A stretch of DNA of 51,398 nt from the NCBI RefSeq assembly GCF_001295975.1, contig NZ_LJHU01000015.1, positions 1-51,398 on the forward strand. Reading direction: 5' to 3'. The notes under the pieces were generated by a model, which ran no database searches, was not told the origin of the DNA, and saw nothing but the letters and a program-made list of their open reading frames with translations. The stretch comes from Brevundimonas sp. AAP58. GTDB lineage: Bacteria > Pseudomonadota > Alphaproteobacteria > Caulobacterales > Caulobacteraceae. Of the stretch, positions 29,534 to 38,237 are shown piece by piece (positions within the stretch are counted from its first letter, which is position 1; the number at the start of each line of letters is the position of its first letter). Made by a program: the position numbers and the translations under genes.

Positions 29534-30985
29534 GTGCATGCTCGCGGCATGGAGAGCGCCGCTCGCGAGATCTCGGCATCAATCGCAGCCCGCTTTTCGG
29601 CGTGGGATCTGCTGAGGCGGCCTATCTGGTTGTTCGATCCATCGGCCGGGATGCTCCTGCACGCCAACCCTGCGGCCGTGGCGTTCTGGGGAGCGGATAC
29701 GCTGGATGCGTTGCTGGCCCGCGACGTGTCCGTCCTGTCCCCAGCGGTTCAGGCACGCATCGCGCGTCTGGTCCAGGTGACCGCCAACGGCGGGTCCATC
29801 AAGGAGACCTGGACCCTCTATCCGAACGGCAGCCCCGTCTCGACCGAGGCGACGATTTCGACCCTTGCTCTCGATGACGGACGGTCGGTTCTTCTGATCG
29901 AGGCCGATCGCCTCGAGATCGATCCCGAGGAGGTTCGGGCGATCGAGGCCCTGAGACACACCACGACCCTGATCTCCCTGTTCGATCCGGACGGCCAGCC
30001 CCTGTTCAGCAATCCTGCGGCTTTCGCTGTCTATGCGGGGCAATGTCGATCATTTGGCGAGCGGTTTGTGTGCCTTGCCGTGGCGAAAGAGCTCTGGGCC
30101 AGGGCTCTGGATGGGACGACCGCGATCGACGTCTGCGAGGTCAAGACGCCGGGTGGTGTTCGCTGGCACCACATGGTCGTGACGCCCGCGCTTGATCCCG
30201 TCACCGGCCAGACAGGCCTCTTGCTGACCGAGCACGACGTCACGGTGCGTGTCCTGGCAGAACAGGCCCGTGCAGTGGCGGAGCAGAAGGCGGTCATGGC
30301 GGAGGCCCGGCAGCAGTTCCTGTCCGTGATGTCTCACGAACTCAAGACCCCGCTGAACGCCATTCTGGGGTTCGCCGAGGTCATGGCGCATGACTCTCTT
30401 CCGTCGAGAACCCTGGAGCAGGCCAGCCGGATTCACGAAGCTGGTCGGCGGGTTCTGACGCTCGTCGAGGAAATGATCGCCGTGTCCAGCCAGGACGTCC
30501 TGGAGCCGGGAGCGGAGACCCTCGGGGCGGCGTCGATTGCGCCTGAGACGGCGAACCCGTTCTTGTCTGGGGCGGAGGCATCGACGCGGGTGCTGTATGT
30601 CGACGACAACGAGAACAACCGAACTCTGGTCGCGACCATCCTCGCCACCCAAGGTCTGTCCTGCACGACGGCCGAAGACGGATTGCAGGGACTGGAAGCG
30701 GTCGAGCAGGGGGATTTCGACCTGATCCTGATGGACATCGCCATGCCCGTCATGGATGGGGTCGAGGCGTCAAGGCGCATTCGGGCCCTCCCCGGGGCCA
30801 AGAGCAGCGTCCCCATCGTGGCGGTAACGGCCAACACCCTGCCGGAACAACTCGCGTCGTATGCCGCGGTCGGCATCGACGACGTCCTGGCGAAGCCAAT
30901 CACGATGAGCGGCCTGCTGATGGCCGTATCGGTCTGGAGCGGTGGTCGAACGAAGACCGCGTTGACCCAGGCGATCGGCCTGTAG
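29534..30985 (+). CDS. PAS-PAS-HisKA-REC protein lacking an ATPase domain
   Basis: This 483-residue cytoplasmic protein has two PAS-like regions (about residues 28-125 and 135-240). A short helical linker and a HisKA dimerisation domain with the phospho-acceptor His in FLSVMSHELKTPLNAIL (about 258-274) follow. It then goes, after about 60 residues, straight into a receiver domain (VLYVDDNENNR, then LILMDIAMP with the acceptor Asp). No N, G1 or G2 box of a HATPase_c domain exists between them. It therefore cannot phosphorylate itself by the normal route. It might be phosphorylated in trans, act as a phosphorelay adaptor, or heterodimerise with a full kinase. Starts at GTG 29534 or ATG 29549 cannot be told apart. 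Confidence 0.85.
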   Translation: MHARGMESAAREISASIAARFSAWDLLRRPIWLFDPSAGMLLHANPAAVAFWGADTLDALLARDVSVLSPAVQARIARLVQVTANGGSIKETWTLYPNGSPVSTEATISTLALDDGRSVLLIEADRLEIDPEEVRAIEALRHTTTLISLFDPDGQPLFSNPAAFAVYAGQCRSFGERFVCLAVAKELWARALDGTTAIDVCEVKTPGGVRWHHMVVTPALDPVTGQTGLLLTEHDVTVRVLAEQARAVAEQKAVMAEARQQFLSVMSHELKTPLNAILGFAEVMAHDSLPSRTLEQASRIHEAGRRVLTLVEEMIAVSSQDVLEPGAETLGAASIAPETANPFLSGAEASTRVLYVDDNENNRTLVATILATQGLSCTTAEDGLQGLEAVEQGDFDLILMDIAMPVMDGVEASRRIRALPGAKSSVPIVAVTANTLPEQLASYAAVGIDDVLAKPITMSGLLMAVSVWSGGRTKTALTQAIGL

Positions 30986-31049
30986 AGCCTGGCTGGTCTT
31001 GGACTTTCGTCCTTCCGCGTGCCTTTGGGGCCGGTCCTGATCGGCAGGC

Positions 31050-32381
31050 TCAAACTGCTTCGGCTAATCCAGCTCCGGTCTCCGACAGCGTCTTCGCCAC
31101 GTCCTCGATTCGCTGGCGGATGTCGGGCACGGCGATGGTTTCCCAGAAGGCGGCGCGGGCAGGGGGGCCCAGCACGAACAGGGTCGGATCAGGGCGGCCG
31201 TCGCGGCCCAGAACCCGGCCAAGGGGATCCAGATCGAGGCCGAGGCGAAGCGGGTCCAGCCGAGCGCGCCCGGCGGCAATCAAGGGCGCGGTCAGGGCGT
31301 CGGCGTCGGCGGCGTGGCCGGGGCCGGTGCAGTCGATCAGCCACGGGGCGGTCAGCGCCGGGGCTTCGCCCCGTCGGGCGCGCCAGTCGAGACGGACTCC
31401 GTGCTCATCGGCGGTTATCGCGCGGACACGGCCGGTGACGACGGTCAAGCGGCTCTCGGCTCGAAGTCGGTCCATCGCATCGCCGATGACGGTCGCCAAC
31501 CGATGCCGATGGACGTCCCAGAAGGGGCGCAGGTGGCGCACGATGCGTCGGCGGGTCGGCAGGTCGGCGTTGGTCCACAGCTCGGCGGTGATGGGGCGCA
31601 GGCCCTCCATGACCTCGCGCCAGCCGTGCTCGCTGGCCAGTTGGCGGGCGCTCTTCAGCCGTTGGGACAGGGGCGCGGTCAGCAGGGTCTCGGTCGGTCG
31701 AAGCGGCGGGTCGGGTCGTTCGCCGTGCGCCCGGGGCATCAGGCCCCTCCGCGACAGGGCCGTCGCCCGGCCGCGCCAGCCGCGTCCCTGAAGCATCAGC
31801 AGCATGTCCACCATCGTCAGACCGGTGCCGACGATCAGGACGTCGTCCTCGGCACCGATTCCGTCCAGAGCGCCCGGAGCCCAGGGGTCAGCGATGATGC
31901 GCTCGCAGGCGCCTGCCTCGGCCGTCTTCGGTGCGGGGTTTCCGGTCGCGAGGACGACGGCGCGCGCTGCGATCCTTGATCCATCCGACAGCCGGACGCC
32001 GTCGTCCTCGATGGCTTCGACCTCGCCGACGATGCGCTGGATCTGGCCGGGATGGGCCGCTTCGACCACCGTCAGCCGATCCCGAACATAGAGCCCATAG
32101 ACCCGGCGCGGCGCGAAGCCGTCGGGATCGGCCATGTCGGGATGGTTCGCCTCCAGCCAGTCGACGAAGTGGCCGGGCCGGTCGGCGAGCGCGCTCATCC
32201 GGCTCGAGCGCACGTTCAGCAGATGACCGTCGAATGGGGTCGAATAGGCGACGCCGAGGCCGAACGCTGCCGTCCGGTTGACGACCGTCGAGGCCACGCC
32301 CCGCTCCGCCAGACGCGCGGCCAGCATGGCCCCGGAGAAGCCTCCGCCCACGATGACCACGTCTTGTCTCTGTCCGGCCAC
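31050..32381 (-). CDS. FAD/NAD(P)-binding oxidoreductase, unknown substrate
   Basis: This 443-residue flavoprotein has an N-terminal dinucleotide motif VVIVGGGFSGAMLAARLAE, an ATG motif VVLATGNPAPK (about residues 150-160), and a second nucleotide motif VLIVGTGLTMVDMLLML. The layout is like the FAD-NAD(P)-binding (NAD_binding_9) proteins that resemble lysine/ornithine monooxygenases. The start is GTG at 32381. It is divergent from the IYD-type flavoprotein with 98 bp between the starts, so both could share a control region. The substrate is not evident. Confidence 0.85.
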   Translation of the reverse strand: MAGQRQDVVIVGGGFSGAMLAARLAERGVASTVVNRTAAFGLGVAYSTPFDGHLLNVRSSRMSALADRPGHFVDWLEANHPDMADPDGFAPRRVYGLYVRDRLTVVEAAHPGQIQRIVGEVEAIEDDGVRLSDGSRIAARAVVLATGNPAPKTAEAGACERIIADPWAPGALDGIGAEDDVLIVGTGLTMVDMLLMLQGRGWRGRATALSRRGLMPRAHGERPDPPLRPTETLLTAPLSQRLKSARQLASEHGWREVMEGLRPITAELWTNADLPTRRRIVRHLRPFWDVHRHRLATVIGDAMDRLRAESRLTVVTGRVRAITADEHGVRLDWRARRGEAPALTAPWLIDCTGPGHAADADALTAPLIAAGRARLDPLRLGLDLDPLGRVLGRDGRPDPTLFVLGPPARAAFWETIAVPDIRQRIEDVAKTLSETGAGLAEAV

Positions 32382-32479
32382 TCGCTTCCCCGCTCGCGCG
32401 GCTTCTGGACTGGCCGGCGCGCGGCGTCAAACCGAGACGGTCTGGCGTCCGGCGCGCGCCCAAGCTAGGCCTTGGCATC

Positions 32480-33154
32480 ATGCGCGATCATCCCGCTACG
32501 CCGCTCGTCGGCTATCCCGACCTGTCCGAGCCGGAGCGTCTGGCCCGGGTGGCGGCCTTCCGGGACCAGATGGCTTCGCGGCGAACCGTGCGCGACTATT
32601 GCGATCGCCCGGTGGATCGCCGTGTCATCGAGGCCGCCTTGCTGACAGCCGGGGGCGCGCCGTCGGGGGCCAATCACCAGCCCTGGTTCTTCGTCGTCAT
32701 CGAGAGCGCCGAGGCCCGTCGTCGCATCCGCGAGGCGGCCGAGGCCGAAGAGCGGGAGTTCTACGCCACCAAGGCTCCGCAGGAATGGCTGGACGCCCTG
32801 GCGCCGCTCGGCACCGATCCGGACAAGAGCTTCCTGGAAGTCGCGCCGGTGCTGATCGCCGTCTTCGGCCAGAGGCGCGGTGGACCAAGACCCGGCGACG
32901 ACAGGAAGAACTACTATGTGCCCGAGAGCGTCGGCATCGCCACCGGCTTCCTGATCGCGGCCCTGCATCAGGCCGGGCTCGCGACCCTGACCCATACGCC
33001 CGCGCCGATGAGCTTCCTGAATGACATCTGCGGTCGCCCGGACAATGAGAAGCCCTTCCTGCTGCTGGTCGCCGGTCATCCGGCCGAGGATGCGACGGTG
33101 CCGATCGCCGCGCTCGACAAGAAGCCGCTGGACGCCATAGCCGCCTGGATTTAA
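32480..33154 (+). CDS. Nitroreductase-fold flavoprotein of the iodotyrosine deiodinase type
   Basis: This 224-residue FMN protein has RRTVRDYCDRPV (phosphate-binding arginines) and APSGANHQPWFFVVI, both typical of the nitroreductase superfamily. Beyond that, it matches iodotyrosine deiodinase (IYD): EEREFY, then KSFLEVAPVLIAVFGQ, PESVGIATGFLIAALHQAGL, and ATVPIAALDKKPLD. The three lid residues that bind halotyrosine in IYD appear as Glu and Tyr in E-x3-Y (EREFY) and Lys in the DKSFLEVAP segment. Bacterial IYD-type enzymes can reductively dehalogenate halotyrosines or halophenols in vitro; the natural role is unknown. Confidence 0.88.
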   Translation: MRDHPATPLVGYPDLSEPERLARVAAFRDQMASRRTVRDYCDRPVDRRVIEAALLTAGGAPSGANHQPWFFVVIESAEARRRIREAAEAEEREFYATKAPQEWLDALAPLGTDPDKSFLEVAPVLIAVFGQRRGGPRPGDDRKNYYVPESVGIATGFLIAALHQAGLATLTHTPAPMSFLNDICGRPDNEKPFLLLVAGHPAEDATVPIAALDKKPLDAIAAWI

Positions 33155-33185
33155 CCGGCGGGCAGTCCCGTCCGGAGCCTGCCCC

Positions 33186-34220
33186 ATGAAGCGCCTCGCC
33201 CTCGCCGCCTCGATTCTCGTCCTGTCCGGGGTCGCTGCCGTCGGCACCTCAACCCCCGCCGATGCCTGGGGCGCGACCGGGCACCGGCTGATCGGCGTGG
33301 CCGCCATGCGCGCCCTGACCGACGAGCTGCCGGCCTTCCTGCGCGAGCCCGGCGCCATCGCCGAGATCGGCGAGCTGTCGCGCGAACCGGATCGCACCAA
33401 GGGCGCCGGGCAACCCCACGACCGCGAGCGCGACACCGCCCACTTCGTCGACCTGACCGACGACGGCCGGGTCATGACGGCGGCGGGTCCGACGCTGGCC
33501 GAACTGCCGGAGCTGAAGAGCGAATACGACGCCCTGCTGCTGGCGGCCGACATCAAGGTCAACGATGCGGGCTATCTGCCCTACGCCATCATGGACGGAT
33601 ATCAGCAGCTGGCGCGCGACTTCGCCCTCTGGCGCGTGCTGAACGCCGCCGAGGCGCGCGAGACCGATCCGGCGAAACGCGCCTGGTATCGCGAGGACCG
33701 GTTGCGGCGCGAAGCCCTGATCCTCAGGGACATCGGCTATCTGTCCCATTTCGTCGGCGACGGCTCCCAGCCGCACCACCTGTCGATCCACTACAACGGC
33801 TGGGACCGGAACACGCCCAACCCCGAGGGCTTCACCACCTCGCGCCAGACGCACAGCAGCTTCGAAGGGGCCTTCACCCGTCGCACCGCGCGGCTGGATA
33901 TCGTGGAGGCCGCCATGCCGGCGCCAGCGCTGGAGGGCTTCGAGATGCGGGCGCGCGTCGCGACCTATCTGACGGCGGGGCTGGGGCAGGTCATCCCCTT
34001 CTATCGGCTGGAGAAGGCAGGCGGCTTCGTCGACGCCGATCCGCGCGGGGCCGAGTTCGTCACCGTGCGTCTGGCGGCGGGCGCGGCCGAGCTGCGCGAC
34101 CTGATCACCCTGGCCTGGCGTGATGCCGGAACCCAGGCCGTGGGCTGGCCCGCCGTGCGCGTCGCCGAGGTCGAGGCCGGGACTGCCGATGCCTGGGGCG
34201 CGATGGTGGGAACGGACTGA
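33186..34220 (+). CDS. S1/P1-type zinc nuclease (exported)
   Basis: This 344-residue protein has a signal peptide that ends ADA, so the mature protein begins with Trp28. WGATGHR puts His33 five residues after Trp28, as Trp1 and His6 in P1 nuclease. The central HFVGDGSQPHH fits the H-x3-D-x5-H zinc ligands, and LTDDGRVM and PDRTK lie where other ligands occur. A later H-x3-D appears here as HSSFE, so one zinc ligand may be Glu for Asp. The family includes single-strand nucleases and phospholipase C. It may salvage nucleotides or phosphate outside the cell. The stop is 7 bp before the TTG of the next gene. Confidence 0.85.
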   Translation: MKRLALAASILVLSGVAAVGTSTPADAWGATGHRLIGVAAMRALTDELPAFLREPGAIAEIGELSREPDRTKGAGQPHDRERDTAHFVDLTDDGRVMTAAGPTLAELPELKSEYDALLLAADIKVNDAGYLPYAIMDGYQQLARDFALWRVLNAAEARETDPAKRAWYREDRLRREALILRDIGYLSHFVGDGSQPHHLSIHYNGWDRNTPNPEGFTTSRQTHSSFEGAFTRRTARLDIVEAAMPAPALEGFEMRARVATYLTAGLGQVIPFYRLEKAGGFVDADPRGAEFVTVRLAAGAAELRDLITLAWRDAGTQAVGWPAVRVAEVEAGTADAWGAMVGTD

Positions 34221-34227
34221 GCCCGCC

Positions 34228-35058
34228 TTGGCCGAGCCCACCCCTTTCCAGCCGACGCCCCCCGTCGTCATCCTCGACAAGCCGCAGCTGGCCGACAACA
34301 TCGGCGCGGTGGCCCGCGTCATGGCCAACTTCGGCCTGGACCGGCTGAGGCTGGTCAGCCCGCGCGACGGCTGGCCCCAGGACCGAGCCTGGGCGGCCGC
34401 GTCAGGTGCCGACTGGGTGCTGGATGGCATCGTTGTGTTCGACACTGTCGCCGACGCCATCGCCGACCTGAACACCGTCTTCGCCACCACCGCCCGCCCG
34501 CGCGAGACGCGCCAGCCGGTGCGGACGCCACGTGAGAGCGCCCGGCTGCTGTATGACGACACGGCGTCGGGCCTGTCGACCGGCCTGCTGTTCGGCGGGG
34601 AACGGGCGGGGCTGGAGACGACGGACATCGCGCTCTGCCAGGGCATCACAACCATCCCGATCGACCCACGCCATCATTCGCTGAACCTGGCCCAGGCCGT
34701 GGCGATCAACGCCTATGAGTGGCGCACGATGGTGCTGGACGCCCCGCCGCCGAACTTCCGCGAAGGCGAACCGCCGGCCGAGGCGCGGCTGATCGAAGGC
34801 ATGATGGGGCATCTGGAGAACGAACTGGAGGAGGGCGGCTTCTTCTATCCGCCCGAGAAGAAGCCCTCGATGATGCAGAACCTGCGCGTCATGCTGGGCC
34901 GCGCGGCCTTTTCCGAGCAGGAGGTGGCGACGTTCCGGGGCGTGATCCACGCCCTGTCCAAGGGCCGGGGGCGGCGGCTGGAGAAGCTGGCGAGAGAACA
35001 CTCAACGTCTTTCCGGGGCCGCGAAGCGGAACCCGGAACCCAGGCTGGCGGGGATTGA
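34228..35058 (+). CDS. TrmJ-like SPOUT RNA methyltransferase
   Basis: This 276-residue SPOUT (trefoil-knot) enzyme methylates 2'-O ribose in RNA; the best fit is TrmJ, which acts on tRNA position 32. It has DNIGAVARVMANFGLDRLRLV near the N-terminus (here 21 residues, so split as DNIGAVAR and MANFGLDRL), FGGERAGLE in the middle and LNLAQAVAINAYEW, the AdoMet-binding knot. The start is TTG 34228. The last 17 residues (from 35008) are encoded by the left end of the palindromic element at 35011: the codons for FRGREAEPGTQ are repeat sequence. The enzymatic core ends about 20 residues earlier, so activity need not be affected. Confidence 0.88.
   Translation: MAEPTPFQPTPPVVILDKPQLADNIGAVARVMANFGLDRLRLVSPRDGWPQDRAWAAASGADWVLDGIVVFDTVADAIADLNTVFATTARPRETRQPVRTPRESARLLYDDTASGLSTGLLFGGERAGLETTDIALCQGITTIPIDPRHHSLNLAQAVAINAYEWRTMVLDAPPPNFREGEPPAEARLIEGMMGHLENELEEGGFFYPPEKKPSMMQNLRVMLGRAAFSEQEVATFRGVIHALSKGRGRRLEKLAREHSTSFRGREAEPGTQAGGD
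35011..35044 (+). repeat. Left 34-bp end of the GIY-YIG element
   Basis: The hairpin TTCCGGG/CCCGGAA (35011-35017 with 35032-35038), with inner CCGC-GAA-GCGG, is followed by ACCCAGG (35038-35044). It is the perfect reverse complement of 35386-35419. It is translated as part of the TrmJ-like C-terminus. Confidence 0.9.
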
Positions 35059-35061
35059 GCG

Positions 35062-35364
35062 GTGGTCGCCGCCGATGCACTGATCGCCGTCTACATGATG
35101 GCCCGTCAGCGCAACGGCACGATCTATACGGGCGTGACGAGCGCTCTCGTCACCCGGGTCTGGCAGCACAAGACCGGCGTGACGAAAGGCTTCGTCCAGG
35201 AGTACGGCTGCAAGACCCTGGTCTGGTACGAGCAGCACGAGTCCATGATCGAGGCGATCATTCGCGAGAAGCAGATCAAGAAGTGGCGACGGGCGTGGAA
35301 GATCGCCCTGATCGAGGCCCGGAACGAGTCGTGGAACGATCTGGCTCGGCATTGGTACGACTGA
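35062..35364 (+). CDS. GIY-YIG endonuclease-domain protein
   Basis: This 100-residue protein is a stand-alone GIY-YIG nuclease domain of the YhbQ/UPF0213-like group. The first strand pair reads GTIYTGVTSALVTRVWQHK, with the Tyr of YTG and the Arg of the next helix as catalytic candidates. The C-terminal half has YEQHESMIEAIIREKQIKKW, where the Glu of REKQ is the likely metal ligand. Such domains nick or cut DNA. The start is probably GTG 35062; ATG 35095 is possible but would cut the first strand. The gene lies inside a palindrome-ended element, so it may act on the hairpin ends. It is not a homing endonuclease in an intron: it sits between two genes. Confidence 0.9.
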   Translation: MVAADALIAVYMMARQRNGTIYTGVTSALVTRVWQHKTGVTKGFVQEYGCKTLVWYEQHESMIEAIIREKQIKKWRRAWKIALIEARNESWNDLARHWYD

Positions 35365-35385
35365 AGGGTGCGCCAGTGGAAACAC

Positions 35386-35419
35386 CCTGGGTTCCGGGTT
35401 CCGCTTCGCGGCCCCGGAA
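35386..35419 (-). repeat. Right 34-bp end of the GIY-YIG element
   Basis: This is the exact inverted copy of 35011-35044, with the same nested hairpin and with ACCCAGG on the minus strand facing the gene. It ends 6 bp before the sirtuin stop codon. Confidence 0.9.
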
Positions 35420-35425
35420 GGACGG

Positions 35426-36136
35426 CTATAGGGTGTCGAGGAAGACCGGCACAATCTCAGTGGCCGGGCCGTGGATACACTGGTCGAACAGGGCCGCGCC
35501 CTGGCTGGGCTCCAGATTGATCTCGACCGTCCGCGCCCCGGCCATCCGCGCCCGCCGCACAAAGCCCGCCGCAGGGTAGACCTCGCCCGAGGTGCCGATG
35601 GAGACGAACAGGTCGCAGCGCGACAGCGCCCCCTCGATCCGGTCCATGTGCAGCGGAAACTCGCCGAACCAGACGATGTGCGGCCGCAGCCAGCCGTCCG
35701 GGCTGAACGGGCTGTCGTGATAGGCGTCGAGGTCATCGGTCCAATCGAGGACGCGGCCAGTCGCGGTGCATTGGGCCTTCAGCAGCTCGCCATGCATGTG
35801 AATCAGTTCGAAGCCGGGCGCGGGAGGCGTTTCCGCTTGGGCGCGGTCGTGCAGATCGTCCACGTTCTGGGTGACGAGGGTCAGTCGCCCCTGAAACCGC
35901 GCGGCGAAGTCGGCGATGGCGCGGTGGGCGGCGTTCGGCTGGACCTCGGCCATCTGGCGGCGGCGCTGGTTGTAGAAGGCTTGCACCTTTGTCGGGTCGC
36001 TGGCGAAGGCCTCAGGCGTCGCCACATCCTCGACCCGGTGGCCAAGCCAGAGGCCGTCGTCGGAGCGGAAGGTCGGCACGCCCGATTCCGCCGAAATGCC
36101 GGCTCCGGTCAGGATGACGATGTTGCCGTGAGCCAT
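35426..36136 (-). CDS. cobB: NAD-dependent protein deacylase, sirtuin (CobB/SIRT5-like)
   Basis: Sirtuins remove acyl groups from lysine using NAD. The 236-residue protein has GAGISAESGVPTFRSDDGLW for NAD binding, TQNVDDLHDRA, and the catalytic His in HMHGELL. FYNQRR carries the Tyr and Arg that in SIRT5 and CobB favour succinyl- and malonyl-lysine. The zinc finger is degenerate: of the four expected cysteines only one (KAQCTATG) is present between HMHGELL and LRPHIVWFGE. A longer upstream frame is not used, since the start at 36136 gives the typical N-terminus. It is divergent from a small gene and is next to the GIY-YIG element. Confidence 0.9.
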   Translation of the reverse strand: MAHGNIVILTGAGISAESGVPTFRSDDGLWLGHRVEDVATPEAFASDPTKVQAFYNQRRRQMAEVQPNAAHRAIADFAARFQGRLTLVTQNVDDLHDRAQAETPPAPGFELIHMHGELLKAQCTATGRVLDWTDDLDAYHDSPFSPDGWLRPHIVWFGEFPLHMDRIEGALSRCDLFVSIGTSGEVYPAAGFVRRARMAGARTVEINLEPSQGAALFDQCIHGPATEIVPVFLDTL

Positions 36137-36157
36137 GGCTCGTCCTAGCACCGGCAA

Positions 36158-36388
36158 ATGAGCATCGACTACGTCACATTCTTCGACGGTCTCTGCCGTG
36201 ATCTGGGGTTCTGTTCGATCGATCTCGAAGCCCAGGATCGCATCATTCGGCTTGCGTCGAGCGACCCTGAGACAATCACGCGCGCCGTCTTTGATGCAGA
36301 AGGGCTCGACTACGACACCTACGCACCGGATAGGGTCCGCCGAGAAGTCCGCGCCTATGTCGAGCGCCACCTGAACCGTGAGATTTAG
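36158..36388 (+). CDS. Small hypothetical protein upstream of the class III ADH
   Basis: This 76-residue acidic, mostly helical protein ([18 protein letters not shown] at the start, [12 protein letters not shown] at the end) is not recognised. It begins 21 bp from the divergent sirtuin start and ends one base before the ATG of the dehydrogenase gene, so it is probably in the same transcript. It is not an FrmR-type repressor: the Cys/His pattern of that family is absent. Base use is slightly less GC-rich than in the neighbours. Confidence 0.55.
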   Translation: MSIDYVTFFDGLCRDLGFCSIDLEAQDRIIRLASSDPETITRAVFDAEGLDYDTYAPDRVRREVRAYVERHLNREI

Positions 36389-36389
36389 A

Positions 36390-37496
<1,107 letters not shown>

Positions 37497-37557
37497 GTCC
37501 GTTGCATTGAGAAACGCACTCGGTTAGCGTCGCCGGACAACAGGGAGAGAGACCATC

Positions 37558-37941
37558 ATGTTCACCCACGTCACCGTTGGCGCCAACGACATCGAGGCGT
37601 CGCGCCGGTTCTATGATGCCGCGCTCGGCGCGCTCGGCATCGACCCCGGTTCCGGACCGGACGCCATGGGACGCTACTGGTGGCGGACGCGCATGGGGGC
37701 CTTCGCCATCGGCGCGCCCATCGACGGCGAGCCCGCCTGCCATGCCAACGGCGGCACCATCGGCTTTCACGCCAAGACCCCCGAAATGGTCCAGGCCTTC
37801 CACGAGGCCGGCGTCGCGGCCGGCGGGGCGGCCATCGAGGACCCGCCCGGCGAGCGCAAAGGCCCGTTCGGCACCCTGATCCTCGCCTATCTGCGCGATC
37901 CCTCGGGCAACAAGATCTGCGCCATGCATCGGCCAGGGTGA
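37558..37941 (+). CDS. VOC (glyoxalase/bleomycin-resistance fold) protein
   Basis: This 127-residue protein has the two beta-alpha-beta-beta-beta modules of the vicinal-oxygen-chelate family. It begins FTHVTVGANDIEASRRFYDAAL, split here into FTHVTVGAND and RRFYDAALGALG, and ends LRDPSGNKICAMHRPG. His4 is a candidate metal ligand. The substrate is unknown; its place after the class III alcohol dehydrogenase suggests a glutathione adduct or aldehyde. It has its own ribosome site (GGGAGAG, 37542-37548). Confidence 0.88.
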   Translation: MFTHVTVGANDIEASRRFYDAALGALGIDPGSGPDAMGRYWWRTRMGAFAIGAPIDGEPACHANGGTIGFHAKTPEMVQAFHEAGVAAGGAAIEDPPGERKGPFGTLILAYLRDPSGNKICAMHRPG

Positions 37942-37979
37942 GGCTGGCGGCTGTGTAAGCGCCGTGCTATCATGAAGGC

Positions 37980-38237
37980 ATGGGACAGCTTCTGATCCGT
38001 CAGGTTGACGACGCCGACATCCTCGCGCTCAAGGCCCAGGCGGAGCGGGCGAACATCTCGCTGGAACAGCGCCTGCGCAATCTGGTGTCCGAAGCTGCCG
38101 GACGTGAGCGGGACGCGTTCTGGGAGCTCGCCCGCATCAGCCGAGAGTTGACCGGCGGGCAGACGATGGACGTGGAATCGGTGCTGCGCGAAAGCCGTCG
38201 GGAGTTGCTGGACCGTGACCCCCTCAGCCGTCGTTGA
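37980..38237 (+). CDS. FitA-like antitoxin of a VapBC/FitAB-type module
   Basis: This 85-residue protein has a short ribbon-helix-helix type N-terminus (LLIRQVDDADILALKAQA) followed by a helix that likely wraps the toxin (RERDAFWELARISREL). FitA-type antitoxins bind promoter DNA with the RHH part and block the PIN nuclease with the tail. Its stop overlaps the toxin start by 23 bases, which is the usual layout. Autoregulation is expected, but I could not assign a clear operator upstream. Confidence 0.85.
   Translation: MGQLLIRQVDDADILALKAQAERANISLEQRLRNLVSEAAGRERDAFWELARISRELTGGQTMDVESVLRESRRELLDRDPLSRR

Larger units (their letters stand above)
35011..35419. mobile_element. 409-bp palindrome-ended element carrying a GIY-YIG gene
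   Basis: Ends 35011-35044 and 35386-35419 are perfect 34-bp inverted repeats. Each end is itself a hairpin: TTCCGGG pairs with CCCGGAA around an inner CCGC-GAA-GCGG, and this is followed by ACCCAGG facing inward. Only the GIY-YIG gene (35062-35364) lies between them. The left end overlaps the last codons of the TrmJ-like gene; the right end stops 6 bp before the stop of the convergent sirtuin gene. No target-site duplication is evident. The layout recalls REP-flanked RAYT units, with a different enzyme. Confidence 0.8.
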
